Positions 42,986-55,686 of a stretch of 64,000 bases of DNA are shown here, in pieces. The stretch spans positions 62,001-126,000 of the forward strand of contig ML210201.1 of the NCBI GenBank assembly GCA_004369085.1, given 5' to 3'. The position numbers and the translations under genes are program-made. Source of the DNA: Coprinopsis marcescibilis. Lineage: Eukaryota > Basidiomycota > Agaricomycetes > Agaricales > Psathyrellaceae. How positions within the stretch are numbered: the first letter of the stretch is position 1; each line of letters opens with the position of its first letter. Under the pieces are notes generated by a model. That model was not told the DNA's origin. It saw only the letters and a list, made by a program, of their open reading frames with translations, and searched no databases.

Positions 42986-45868
42986 TCAAAGTTTGGCCCT
43001 AGCGTAACTAGCCTCATGCAACGTCTGATTCTCCCTTTCCTTGAGGATTCGTCGAAGGATTTTCCCACTAGGGCTTTTCTACAATATCATGAAGGATTTA
43101 GCACAGAAGCGTGTAGGAGTTGGGGGAAGGACACGCAACAGGTATTGAATCGATGAAACGGATTCCTCCACGAAGATGCTTATATCCAGCCTTGCGCATG
43201 GCAACGTACTGATACAACATCGTCAACTATTGGCCAGAATGGCAAAAATCAAGCGAGTCCACCTTGGAAATATCCTGCGACACGTTGATCTGGACTTGTC
43301 CATCACCGGTCCAGTCGGCAATGTCTCTGGATGGAACGACATACGCGAGAGGTATCTCACCCATGAGGGGATGGGGAACCCCTATGACGCAAGCGTCGTC
43401 AACGAAGGGATGTCCAAGTAGACACCCCTCCAGCTCTGCGGGCGCAACTTGAAGACCATTCACTTTCAGGAGCTCCTGAGGAACACGTGAGTCGGATCCA
43501 GTCAAATTCGCCCACCATACCACTAACCTTGACCCTATCAAATACATAGACTTCGTTGTCCGCAGAAATGGCTACTTCGTCGCCAGTTCGGACCCAGCTG
43601 GGAGACCATGAGATCAGCGGTGCAGCGCGGAGGAAATTGACAGTCCTACCCATCAAAGAAGGTTTCCTTCGTGCTATGAGCAGGTTAGAATGCAAAAGCG
43701 TTGAGAACCAAGCAAACGAAGCTCACGCTTTCGAGCTTTTAAGGTAGCCAAGAGCACTGGAGGGCCCCTGTACGAACAGTTCGCCACGCTCTCCGTGTAT
43801 TGCCAGTTGACCGTTGGATTTCAGTACCCTTGCCTTTATTCCTGGTAGAAGTCGACCAGCACCTACACAAGTCCGTTAAAACTGGCTTCTTCATGGTCCC
43901 TCGGCCGTGGACTTACTTCCGATTGGGCCTCGTTTCTGGCACGATGGGATCATTGCAACGGTCGTCGTCATCTCTGTCAGCCCTGTAAGAGAGTTAAAGT
44001 CAGGATTCTGCAATATATGCGAGCTAAGCGTACCGTAGGCTTGCCCAATTTGTGCCTCTGGAAATGAACTGATTAAGGATTCTTGGATATGAGGTGACAC
44101 GGGAGCTGCGCCTGCGAAACTCCGAATCAATAGGATGTCTATCGCCAACGTCCGAGTCAAATTACCGATGAGAATGTATTTGACGTTGGTTAATTTGCTA
44201 AGGAGCGGAGATGGGCACTGCGAAGCCAAGTTAACTGAGTATTACACCAAAGGTAAGCCGCAAGGGCGTGACTGACCTTCGAAAGAGCAATGGCCTGGGG
44301 TGGCACGAGGCTGTCGTACAAGGGATTAGACCTAAAAGTATATCGGTATTCGCAAACGCCGAGCGGACTCACAAAATATGTGAAATGGCGTATTGCTGGA
44401 TATAGGCAACCATTTCCCGAAATTCGTATCTTGGAACCACCACGAGCGACATCTGTCACCGAATTTCAGTACCGGAGCCTGGCAGATAGGGATGCCAATT
44501 ACAGCGCAAAATAATGAAAGATGGAGCTAAAAGCTTGAGGTTAGTATCCGAGTTGCCCGGGACGATGCGGAGACACTTACGCCAATTAGGAGTCCTGCGA
44601 CGTCTGATGAGCGGGAATACAATGAGTGCCATGCTTCAAATCGGTTAAAGGAGAGTGAATCCTCACGGTAAAAGGGTAGAACTGAAGGCGTGGGGGTTGG
44701 TGAGTAATTCAATATAGTTTAAATGAGTTGAAGCTGAGCTCACCTCCCAATGCAACATCCCCGGTGGAATAAGGCCGTGAGCATCTTCGACTACCGAATT
44801 TTTGTACCCCATTCTGGACCGCCATTTGAATTATGTTGCAAATTACGCCATAATGTGAAATCTCCACAGCCTAACCGACCCAGGAGATCAGTACCGCGAG
44901 GGGAGATGAAAAGATGGAGCATAACCTTAGGGTTCCCAGTAGTTCCGGAAGACCAACACAGGAAAGCAACCTTCTGTTTTCCTTCCCCCGACAGCAGCTT
45001 GTATTGGGTCAGAGACTCGTGGTGGTTTAGCCCTAGAGAAACTAGAGACGACACTGTAGGGAGCCGGATCTGAGCTTCGGCTGGGGCAATGTTGACATCG
45101 TCCATGAGTATAACACGAGTGAAGGGGATACCAAAACGCTTTGAGGCAATCAACATTGCCTGCAAGTTGCCGGAATGAACGACGATTAAGCTGGGTTTGC
45201 AGATCCCAATTTGATAGCTCAGCTCCTCTGCCGTGAACTGCGGATTTGTGCACCTGACGGTAATAAGACTCGTCAGTGGCGAATATCAGGATTAATGGTT
45301 AACTCGGTGACATACGTTATGATTCCTCCGAGTCGATGAACAGCCCATATCACAACCGGATAGTCTAATCCAGGCGATTGTTAGCCGGGTCTAACTTTCT
45401 TTCATCCATGCCGCCGTGCTCACCGATGTGATTATGGCTGGCAATCATTACTGAATTTGCGTTAGTGTCTGTTAGGCGAGAATGTTTCCGCCCAGATCTC
45501 ACCAACGTCCTCATTTCCTGATATTCAGAGAATATATTAGCGGACTATCTCCACAGCGAGGACCGAAATGAAGCAGGACGCACCGACTTGGTACTTTGAC
45601 TGAAACGCAGTCGCGAGGCCTCGAGTCCGACTTTTGAGCTACACAGTTATGTATAGCTAGAGTCAGCTCAGGCTCGCCCATGAATTAAGAGATGCGAATG
45701 ACTTACCTCATCGAAGAGGACAGAACGCGAGCTAGAAGGCTCTATCAAGCAAGGAACAGTACCACGCTCAGGGCGAATTTCGTGGTCATAGTCTAGCATG
45801 AACTGAGCAAGGGTTACATCTTCCGGGACCTGGGGTAGCGGGGTCGTATTCTCAAAGTACGAAAGCAT
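42986..45868 (-). CDS. Peroxisomal acyl-CoA ligase (4-coumarate-CoA-ligase-like), copy B
   Basis: The gene starts MLSYFENTTPLPQVPEDVTL at 45868 and ends RAKL at 42986 (PTS1 AKL). I traced the chain through about seventeen exons. It reads RTRGLATAFQSKYQVGNEDV, DYPVVIWAVHRLGGI, CWSSGTTGNPK, AVEISHYGVICNIIQMAV, DVALGVLPFYHVAGLLIG, LHLSLFCAMSLVVVPRYEF, YILIGGAAPVS, FPEAQIGQAYGLTEMTT, GWVRTGDEVAI, KVNGLQVAPAELEG and KSPSGKILRRILKERE. All ANL core motifs and the C-terminal lysine are present, so it should be active. It is a diverged tandem paralogue of copy A with the same architecture. Regions around 44160-44760 look broken in single frames, but correct splicing removes this. Confidence 0.87.
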
Positions 45869-46799
45869 GGCGATATGAGACTTGGCGGATGGGACAGACA
45901 GAAGACCGGAGCAGGTTATTAGGCGCAACCCATCCTTATATATGTACCACAAACTCAGCTAGCCGCTGAATAAGAAGTTCCTTCGCAGAAGGGGCCATAT
46001 GCGGAGGAGCAAAGATGTACATTCGACCTGTGCTTGCTGCTGCCAGGTCAGGGTGCCGCCGAGTTAGTCAAGCTTGCTTCAAGATCCCCTTGCCGAAAAA
46101 TGTGTCGAACGTTGACCCTGATTTGGTAGTCATTTCATGCCCTGGATCTCTCCTCGCCGATTTTAGAGTCGAAGTGACCAAATGGAAGCGTATTTTGCTG
46201 AGATTCGGCCAGGAAAGGAAGATGGATCGAGCATGAGGGTGTGGGGACAAGCTGTGAGTTGGGCAGCCAGGCCGTTGAAATAGACCGGTTATTAGATTAG
46301 ATACCGAGGCCCTGTCGGTGTTCTTGCACTGTGGCAACACAAGTAGGCTGGAATCGATATTAAAGTATAGGAAACTGCTGATGATACTTGCAATGAGCGA
46401 CAGGTTAGATTGAAGTATTATGCGCGTGCCGAATTGTTCCAAGCCAAGGTTGCGTAACAGAACGCCCCTGTTAACCATGTTTTTGATGCCAGAACTCTGA
46501 AAATCCCAGTTGAGACGATTATCCTGACAACGTTCAGAGAAGGGCGTCGCAGAGTCACAGAACGTGTTTCTACATATTGTTTCCAAAGAAATACGGCTCT
46601 GAGATCCAGGTTCAACCTGGTTGAATCTGCCTGATGAACTTGAGATCGAATTATAGGGGTTAACTGTTGGATCCGTTGTTCACGAAGCTCCTCCAGTAGA
46701 ATGCTGACATAGCACCCCGACCACGCAAGAATATCAGATTCGACTATAAACCTTCACAGTTCGAATGGTTGGTCACGATGGGTCTATTTGCATAAAAAT
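45869..46799. other. Intergenic region between ligase B and Pex8-like gene
   Basis: Bases 45869-46050 are the ligase promoter. A 172-codon minus-strand frame at 46068-46586 has no motif, uneven composition and no splice support, so I do not call it a gene. Confidence 0.4.
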
Positions 46800-49669
46800 C
46801 TACAAGCGCGAGTGTGCCGCTGATGACCCGTTTCCCTTGCTATCTTTTGTGCCACTGACATCCTTCTTGTCCTCCATCTCAAGACTCTCCTCCTCAGACA
46901 CCAGAGCGAACCGGTGGATATACCACCACGTCATAGAGAACTCCTTCTCTCTATCCCCAACGCCCTCCAAGATCTCGCGGAACAAGGCTTCGACCAATTC
47001 TTTTCTCCTTTCCTCCGACGTTAACGCCTCTCCTTCTCTCGCACTCCCAGATCCACCACCACGCGGGTATGTCGAAAGAATAATGGTATAGATCTCAGGC
47101 AGCAACCGGGACAAGAGTAGCAGGGGCAGAGATGAGATCGTTGAGATCAAGGTAAGATGAAGCCGGTGAACGCGTTCAGTCCCTATATCTGCTTCAGCCG
47201 TCTTTCCTTTACTGGATCCACTACGTGCTTTTTCGATGTTGCGAAGCGTGTCGAGAAGCGTTTGGACGCAATACCACCCCAGACTGTACGTGTCGTCCTG
47301 CGTTGGTTGCTCAGCGCCGTCCAACGACATCGCACTGGAACACGCGCACGCGCTCCTAACCAACGCCGAATACGCCATCCGGAGCTGAGAGGTACTTAAC
47401 CGTCCTTCAACAGAGTTCTAGTGGAAAGGGGAGAGCCACGTAAAGGAATCAGTACATCCGAAAATGCAGCGCGCCAGGACCAGCATGAGGATGATGAGAA
47501 TCATGACCAGGCCACCATATTTCCGCGGCATATTATCAAAAACGACGAGAATGCTCACCTCAATTAAACAACGCGCATAGAAGGGTACCATGCGTTGGAC
47601 GAAACCCGTCGAAATGCCTCTTCTCAAGGGGCCTATATTTGGCTTAGAAGCACCAGCCGCGGTGTTCATTTCGGCATCTCCTTTAGCTCGTTCTCGCAGT
47701 TGCTGCCCAGTAAGCCTAGTCCTCTTTCTAGCCTTGTTTAACCATGTAAGCGGAGACTCCGACTGTTCTGTTTCGTCCTCTCGGCCATGGGGTTGCTGGT
47801 GTTGCTGCGCGTGCGACGCAAATATAGCCAAGATGACGGAGTGTGACGACTCGAAAGTTTCGCGATGAGAAGCATCGTACAGGTGACTGCACAAATTAGG
47901 ACGACAAACAACGTTTTGGCCGTAAACATCGCACTCACGGGTAGCACACGCCCCAAACCCAATTCCTGATGCACTTGTCGCTTAAAACGGGAACAAGCTG
48001 CTCAATGCTGGCCAGGGTATACGCCTGCTTGGCCTGGCGGAACGACACGTTCCCTAAATGACGAAAGAAGGATCAGCCCAAAGGGTCGCCGTCGCCGAAG
48101 TGCAGAAAGAACAAAAACACACTTACCTTCTACTCTTTGCGAATTCAAAGCAATACACGCCTGCTCAACGTATGCTTCTGCCTTGGCACCGGCATCTCCG
48201 TTGATTCCCTCCCCTTGAGCCAGAATGTCCAAGCTTAGGTAAAACGTCTTCTTCAGCTCCTCAAATCCCTTTGACGTGCTCGTCACGCCTCCAAACTGGG
48301 AAGCAACAAAAGCGAGATGGGATAAAGTGTGCAGGGTCTGCAAGGCCAACGATGAAGGTGTGATGGCCGAAGGAAGGTTGGCCGGAGGTAAAAAGACAAC
48401 AGTTGAGAGTGCCGCGTCGGAGACCATGATAATAGTAAACAGTAGCGTCTTGAGGAGCGTCCAGACAGATTTCGCCATCTCCTTCGAGTCCGGTGCTTAG
48501 AAACCCGTTAGATTTTGGTCGAGAAGAAAGGGAAAGTAGTCACCTATCCCGGCATCGGTCACACTTGCGAGTGAAGTGGAGATCCAATCCTTCTCTATGG
48601 TCTTTGCAATCTCGCGAAGTGAGTTCAGGGTGTCCGAGACAGCACGCATGTCCTCGTCGAGATGCGAAGAAGGGGCGTCCAGCAGCAAAGACAGGACATT
48701 CGCTGTGAAGCGGGATATGGAGGATATAGCGGCGGTTAATGGAGAGGTCATGATTGACTGAAGTGTCTGGGCGAATGCAGACGAGGGCTAGGGCCAGGGT
48801 AAGCTTCAAACACGCGGTATCTCTGGGCGACATACCGATATGTGGACCAGGTGCTCCGAAGACAGCGTTACAGAGGCAGACACAGCAGACAAGAAGGTCC
48901 CATTCTTGAATGTAGTAGAGATTGTCGACGTCAGTATCTGCGCCAGGATGGGAAGAGGCAGCACTTTAAGCTTCTGCTGCGATATCAAGGGGAAGGACTG
49001 CGAGGCGAATATGAGAGCCAGCGACAGCAAGTCTACATAAAATGTCAGCCTTTCTATTACCAGAAAGTCTCTGGACTTGCCTTGTCCAGCAGGCTGGAAT
49101 TCCTTTTCCCATTCCTCCACAAACGAAGGCGTACCGTGGGCATTGGTAAAGGCGTACGTGTCCATAACTTCGGCTAGTGCCAGAATGGACTCGTCCTCAA
49201 CGACCCCTCTCGCACTCCGAGTATCCAGACCCTCCCCAAACTCCTTCGTTGGGTGGGTCAAATCATCGACACTGAGCAATAGACCAGAGCAACACGCCAG
49301 CCTCAGTACAGGATGCCCTCCTTGCAATCCCTTGACGACATCTTTCGCCCAATAGTCCACCGCCGCAAGGATACTGGGCTTAAACAGCCCCTCTAGCTTC
49401 GACCTCTTCCGTTCTGCCTGAACCAGGGCACGATACTTGAGATGCGTTGCATGTCGAAACGCAATCGACAGGGAATTGAGCTTTTCGTCTGTTATGGGTT
49501 GAGACAAGAAAAAGGGCGCAGAAATAGCGGTTGCGGCCAATGGCGTTGGTGATGGAGAAAGCGTTGCCAGGTGATGCGAAAGTGCTCCTTGGATCGTCTT
49601 CAGCGGTAGCTTCGTCGCTGGGTTATGAATGTGGTTCAGTAAAAGTGTATATCCTCTGTCCCCAGACAT
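46800..49669 (-). CDS. PEX8: Pex8-like peroxisomal import protein
   Basis: Seven exons from ATG at 49669 (or in frame at 49738) give about 810 residues of mostly helical, ARM-like sequence. Segments include FRHATHLKYRALVQAERKRS, HPVLRLACCSGLLLSVDDL, DLLSLALIFASQSFPLISQQ, QAKQAYTLASIEQLVPVL, HLYDASHRETFESSHSVILA, FVQRMVPFYARCLIENSVEG and LSTSQLRMAYSALVRSA. The C-terminus is HSRL, a PTS1-type signal. Fungal Pex8 is an intraperoxisomal peripheral protein that carries a PTS1 and links the docking and RING complexes of the import machinery, and this gene's length and helical character fit. I assign it by pattern memory, not by a search, so the name is provisional. The first intron uses a GC donor (49075-49080 in reverse). 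It lies next to two PTS1-bearing ligases. Confidence 0.55.
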
Positions 49670-49738
49670 GTTGGCGGTACGGGGTAGAGAGGCGGCGGTT
49701 GGGCCGGATCCAGTCGTTACCGGGAAATTCAAAATCAT

Positions 49739-50086
49739 AAGCTTCAGTCAATTAGTCTGTATAAATACAATGATCCACAGAGGCGCCCGCAAAGGCAGCA
49801 ACGGTGCCAACCAACATTTGCAAAATTTGCAAACCCAATCATTCTGGAGCAGCCGATATTGAAATGAATAAGGCAGAAGACAGCGACAAAAGTTAATTCA
49901 CGTTCTGACGATAATCGGCTAGATGAAGCTATCACTGTTTCAATTGGATCAAGTGTGGATGAACAAATAATATGATTATGCCGCCCCTCCAGACTGGATA
50001 GGCAAAGGGAAATGATATGTATGTAAAATGCGTGCTATATGGTACAAATGGTTACAATTTTTGTAATGAATGATAGATGCAAGAAG
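49739..50086. other. Intergenic region
   Basis: The stretch is between the Pex8-like start and the stop of the 50087 gene. It is AT-rich, and no gene is seen. Confidence 0.45.
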
Positions 50087-51297
50087 CTAATCGCTCGTCA
50101 ACTCGTCCGACTCGTTTTCGTGATCTCCACTGCCAAACTCTGCCTTCCACTCTTGCATTGCAGCTCTGGTCTCCTGAAGCAAGGTATCTCCGGTATCGTT
50201 GTCATTGGACCCATAGCCTGTCTGTTCACATAGCAAACAGCACGCCCTCGACAACGAGTGCTCCTTACTGCCGATCGCATCCGCCAAGTTGACGTTGCTT
50301 CTTCCGCACTCGATCTTGTACCGTCGCACCGCATCGGCCATGACGGAATCGTACCTAGCGAGGAAATCCTCTGCTTCACGTACAGCAAGTTCAATCCGCA
50401 CATCCGTGCTGCTGTCGTGCGACTCCTCCACGATGGTCATGGTTTCCGGATATAGCGACGACCGAGCAGAGAAGCCGGGGGACCGATAGGACCATCCGTC
50501 GTGATGCAGGTCGACTTCGGATATAAATTCGTCGATGAGTTGGTAGAGGATGGTGAATGATATGCGCCCAAGGCCTGATACCCGCTTTCTGGTGCCAGGG
50601 ACCTTTGAGCTGAGCAGATTCTGGTGCGGCGTTAGGAACCAATAACGGGGGAAGTGATCGGGATGGGACTGACCTCGATCGCTGTAAGGACAAAGTCAAG
50701 TTCTTGTAGCCACTCGAGATACAATTCGGTCGCCATAATCCGTTCCCCGGCTTTGTCAAATTTGGCTTTCACCGAGAGCTTGACACGATAAAGGACTTGT
50801 TTTACAGCTGATATGGCTTCATTTTCGCCTGATTGAGTGACCATGAGTTAGATGGAGCACATAATTAATGAAACACAATGCGTACCTCGAGGAAAGTCCT
50901 TCACGTCTGTAATGGTGGCAGTGTCGATGGGCACGCAGGACGACCCACAACGTCCAAGGACGGCGGTAAGGTCGCACAGAGATGCTTGTCGTCGTCCTGG
51001 AAGCAGCAAGTTCAATAAGCCGGTCACCAACCACCCAGAAAGGTACGAGGACTTACGTCTCTTGCTTGGAGTACCGACTGGCGAGGATGATGGAAGCGAC
51101 GACGAACTGGAAGCCGGACTCGAACTCGCATCCCTCCTGGTGAGCGTTTTGAATGTCGGACTGTCTTCATCCTTCGTGAACCTGAATCGCTTCCTGGGCG
51201 GTGTCCATGCTTCCTCTGTATCGCTCGAATTGCATATTAACGACAGCTGGCTCTTCGTGCGCTTCAACCCCCGTTTCGTAGGTGTAGTGAATGACAT
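50087..51297 (-). CDS. Unrecognised basic/acidic protein, probably nuclear
   Basis: Exons 51057-51297, 50886-50996, 50674-50828 and 50087-50620 give 346 residues. The N-terminal 85 residues are Ser/Pro-rich with basic clusters (TPTKRGLKRTKSQ, PPRKRFRF, TPSKRRK), suggesting nuclear localisation and phosphorylation. The middle and C-terminal parts look helical and conserved: ENEAISAVKQVLYRVKLSVK, ELYLEWLQELDFVLTAIE, LGRISFTILYQLIDEFISEV, VREAEDFLARYDSVMADAVR. There is an acidic tail (GSGDHENESDELTSD). No known domain is recognised and no membrane segment is present. Confidence 0.75.
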
Positions 51298-54095
51298 TTC
51301 GTGTAGGCACTGGTATTTGTGGGCGTTGAATAGTATGTGGAGGGGTTCTAAGGTCGAACAATGTTGGGGATGAAGTGGAGGAATAATATTGGAGGAGGAT
51401 GGCAGCGCAACGACTATCTTTAGGGCAGGTTTGAACGCGTTGATTCGTCGACGCGCTGGCGATTAAACCATAACCACGTGACTCACGTGTTTGGTCACCA
51501 GCTTGGGCCGGCGCGAGATGCGGCCCGACTGTTTTCCCTTTTTCCTCCTTCAAGGTACCACGAACTTGAGCAAGACACAAGCCTCGTCTTTCGAAACGCA
51601 CAACTGTGGCTCAGGTCGCCCCTAATGGACACTTTCGTCTTTAGTGCATCACTTCTCGACAGACTCAGAGCCCCTGGAACTAAAGTGGCCGACACTAGTC
51701 GACCGTTGCCATTGCTTCTCCGGGATGCGATTCGATAAATAGCATGTCTTCAATTCAACCCTGACTACATGGCACAATCCTCGACGCTCTCTCTGGTGCG
51801 ATAAATCGGGCTCGCTACTCAGGGTGCACTGAAACGGCCTTACTTCGCCGGATTTCCCAAAGTTACCAGCCGAAATCACAACCCACACGTCTGGATGCAT
51901 TTGGTCCACTCTTATTCTCAGTTTCTGGCCCAAAAATTTGCTTTAAGGCTACCGCCACTCGAGCTCTGGTCACAGCCTCGCCTGACTAACTCACGTTCTA
52001 TCCGGGAGTTTAGCTCGAGTCGTGGCCACAAAAGTCTACCTGTTCAACAAGCTATCATTTACTGGCTTCTGACGAACTATGCTGAAACTACGAGTCCTAT
52101 TCTGCACCGAACTGGCGTTCAAAGCTGTTTGTATATGAAGGCTTCAGCATACAACTCGTTGGTGGCATGCTAGTCTAGAGAGCCATTCGAATCATGTTCA
52201 TCTATGGCCTAAAATATTCCAGGGTTCCTCAGCTGCGTTTTTGGTACTCCCGGAACTTGGAACTCTAATGATATTTGTTTCGCGGGTTTGTGAAACGTTA
52301 AATCTGCTTCTCCCCCCTCGCGCTCACCCTCTGTGTCAATTCGATCACTCTGCGGTGCAAATCAGCAGGCCATGCCTTACGTATCGCGTCTCCGTACTTC
52401 TTACTGAGATAGGGACACTCCAGCTATGTGGTACCTATGACTGCGGCATGCCGACAATGATATCATTCGCCACCTCTCTGTTTTGCACAAATCCAGACAC
52501 TTGCATAATTGCACTGTCACTTCCCCTATCACAGGGTGTGGTTCTGATGTGGAGATACCGCTTCACATGTTCAGGACAATTGGCGTGCTCGCGTGGACGC
52601 TAAACGCCTGGTGAGGTGGAAGCTGGTCTGGCAATGTGCATCTTCCTTTTTTCACCGAGAGCTTGCGCTTGTATTTCGTCCGAATTCATAATGATCGCAA
52701 GAATCTTATAAGCCTTGGACTAGTCCCGTTCCGTTGAGTAACGGAATGAGCCTTGAGTGGTGGAGCTGGGAGTTTGCGTAACTGTGGATCAGCTTTGGGA
52801 ACTTCTGCATCACAAATTGTATTGGAACCACGAGTTGCTTGCTCAACCTCAGCACGAAGGATTGACAAGCGACCTGCCAATCGATCTACTGTTGGACGCG
52901 CCTCAGTTGGCGAGCCGTAATACAATAGTGGCCATCTATCTGTCTTTTTTCTGTCCAGTGCGGTGTTCCCGAGGGCCCGACTTCTGAACTTCTAGAAGTC
53001 CGCAAACAAATACACTGGACGATGATCCATATCAACTTTCACCCTCGAGTTCCTTGTCTTCTATCGTTCTGAAAGCTTCGTTGGCGATGTCATTCCATCG
53101 TCATCGTCGTTCCGAGATGAGGCACAACTCCGGTCGATTGTATCATTGTGGCTTTCCGTCATGTTGGAATGAACTCATTCGATTAGGAGTCATGAGCGTG
53201 GGACGGGGACCTTGCAGACATACAGGTGAAAGCGAAAGACCGGTTCTTGAAACGGTCGTTTCTATCGCCGGAGGTTGTGGCTAAGCGCCCATGCGTAATA
53301 TGTGGGCGCGGTGAATCCAGCGCAGCGGCGCGGTCGCGCTGGTTTCCTCATCACACTGCGAGGATGTTTGATTATCCGTTAGAAATTTGGATCGAACGAT
53401 GTCAGCAGGAGATGTACTTCAAATGTTGAGCTCGAACGTGGTGCAACCGTGACCGGAACACTGGTGGCTGAACATCTAGACTGTGCGGTCACGAAGTGAA
53501 GGACGTCTTGTTCCTGGTGTCAAAATCAAACGCCGGTTGCGTAATGGGGAGCAAGGGATTGAGATAAAGATAACCGCCAGCATTCCATGCTCTGAGGCTA
53601 TTAGGCTCGATTATTGAAGCACATGGACCAGCGAATGCAAGCTCCCAGAGACGCCAGCGGGGCAGACGTGAGAGTCGGACGGTTTTGAATTGGTGAGGAC
53701 CACGGATTCCGGCATCGGGGTGGCCGAGGTCCTGGTCCAGTCCAAAAAAGGCAGCTGGGTTTGAGACTATCCGTTTTTGGGGTGGATTGTGAGAACTTTT
53801 GGAGCAATGGATCCGCTTGCATCTTTTGCACAAAAGTAAAGCTTCTCTTCCAACTTCTCTTTCCTTCTCGTCGTCGTCTCACACGTCCCCCACCGCCTCT
53901 TGCTCGTCGTCGCAAGTTGTCCGCCCATCGTTCTCTAGGCGTACTCGACTTGGCGCGCAGCATATTATACCACCCTACTCTATCTCCGGTTCCCTTGGTC
54001 ATGCAAAGGGCCCGACTTGACTCTTATTCAAGCTTCAGTATCCCATTCGTTTCTCGATATCTACCCAACCTAGACCAGGGCTTTTGCAATCTCTA
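51298..54095. other. Long gene-poor stretch
   Basis: About 2.8 kb. I see no gene with a usable start, splice pattern or motif on either strand; frames are under 135 codons and overlap one another. The left edge is the promoter of the 51297 gene and the right edge (from about 53800) is the pyrimidine-rich leader of the 54096 gene. Confidence 0.5.
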
Positions 54096-55686
54096 ATGGC
54101 TTCAAAACCGTACAGCGACAGTCCTTGGCCAGCGGCGACACCGAAACCGACGCCTGCACCCACTTCCAACCATGTGGAACCACGGTCGATGAAGCGGAGG
54201 CGGTCGCAGGCGAACAGTGGCTTAGAGCTTAGAAGCAGGGGTGATGAAGCGTCTTCTCTTGTTGCACGGCAGGTTATCGTAGATCAGGCTCTCATCGGTA
54301 TGTTTCTCTTTGCCCTTTCAGTCTGTCGTCAGATATTTATGTGGTGCTCCATAGAGCAAGCAATGCATGACTGTCAGTTCCTGTCAGGGAACGAAATCGT
54401 CTCCTGCTATCCAACAGCATCTACTGTCGTGCCTCAGCACCAATGGGTTACGTTTGTTTGTAAGTGATAAAGTGGTTTTCCCGAGAACCCGTTTGACATT
54501 CGCATTATTTGCGCTCGCAGGGAATTCACGGAGACCAGAAATAATACAATTCAACCGCGTCAACATCTACCTGTTTCGAGGAGATTCTCAGCAAGAAGTG
54601 CTCAGTTTCCTTGATTATCCCAATCCAACTGATCGGGCAGGCTTCGTAACGGCGCAAGTGAACGATTCGTGGTTTGGGCCTGATGCGGAGAGGTGGTCAG
54701 GAGAAAACATCAGCTATCCTTTCTACTGGGCGATAACCCGGGCTGATGAGGTGCTCGATGGGAATCAGTTCCCGCAAGCGACATTCAGTGCAATCCGTGC
54801 GTACACTGCGACCATCATAGCCTTGACTAGACTTCTGATCTTCTCTCGTCTTTGATATACAGAAACAACAATTGCGGACTCGGTCTCTGCTTCAAGGTCA
54901 TCTGCGTCTGTTGCGTCTGTTCGGTCCGTCGAGTCTGTATCTGCTTCGCTATCCTCCGCCTCCGTCGCGTCACTATCAGCTATTTCTGCTGCCACACGAT
55001 TAACAACCATCAACGGAACGCCCACAACGCTGACTGGTACTTTCGCCTTTCCTACCGGCAACGTGCAATCAGAAGTTGGCAATGACTCTTTCCCTCGCTG
55101 GGCGATAGCAGTTATCGTCGTTCTGGGCTTCCTGGCTATTGCAGCAACATGTGCGCTCGCTTTCCTTATCCTGCGCCGGATTCGACGGCGGAACCAGTCA
55201 TTGCACGACTCGAACCGCAATTCGATGGGTTCGGCATCGCCTATGATGGCCAACGCCGACCAACAAGCGTCACCGCTTCTCGCTCCAGCAGTTCTTTCGC
55301 CCTCCACTCGCCGCCCGGAGTCTCTTCGGCGCAATGACAGCCATGGTGGGCAAACTGCGCCTAGCGTCGTCCTTCATGATGGAGAGTCGGGTATCTCAGG
55401 CGAAGGTGGACCGTTTAGCGGAGCAGACGCGGCTATTATGGCGGATGCCTTCAGGAAGATGTTACGGAAGCCTGACTTTGCGGCTAACCCTGTAGAGGAA
55501 GGTGAAAGCCCGGAGTCGAACAACCCCGATGGTGGTGGCGGGGCTGAAGGTCAGCAGATGCTTAGCCGAGAGTTAGCGGAGGAGGGAAGAGATATCAGGA
55601 GTGTGGGTTCGTCTAGAGGTGTGAGAGTGGAATCACTGAGTGATCATGGCGATCCACCGCGCGACCCGCCAGAGAACCGGCCGTGA
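54096..55686 (+). CDS. Single-pass membrane protein, extracellular domain of unknown function
   Basis: Exons 54096-54297, 54388-54459, 54521-54796 and 54863-55686 give 457 residues. The middle part, QHQWVTFVWNSRRPEIIQF, VNIYLFRGDSQQEVL, QVNDSWFGPDAERWSGENIS and YPFYWAITRADEVL, resembles the ectodomain found in many basidiomycete surface proteins that have one membrane helix and a Ser-rich stalk. Here the stalk is SVSASRSSASVASVRSVES and on. The helix is AVIVVLGFLAIAATCALAFL, followed by RRIRRR and a 160-residue tail rich in Ser, Gly and Glu. The N-terminus as read (MASKPYSDSPWPA) has no signal peptide; the true first exon could be further upstream. Function is unknown. Confidence 0.75.

Noticed and set aside
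44160..44760. Apparent disruption of acyl-CoA ligase copy B
   Set aside because: Single-frame translations look broken, but splicing at GTGAGG (after VLPFY), GTAAGT, GTAATT and GTGAGT restores HVAGLLIG, LHLSLFCA, MSLVVVPRYEF and FLVPPQAIALSK in order.
46068..46586. A 172-codon minus-strand frame between ligase B and the Pex8-like gene
   Set aside because: It has no motif, no splice signals that extend it and odd composition. It may be an orphan gene, but nothing in the sequence supports it.
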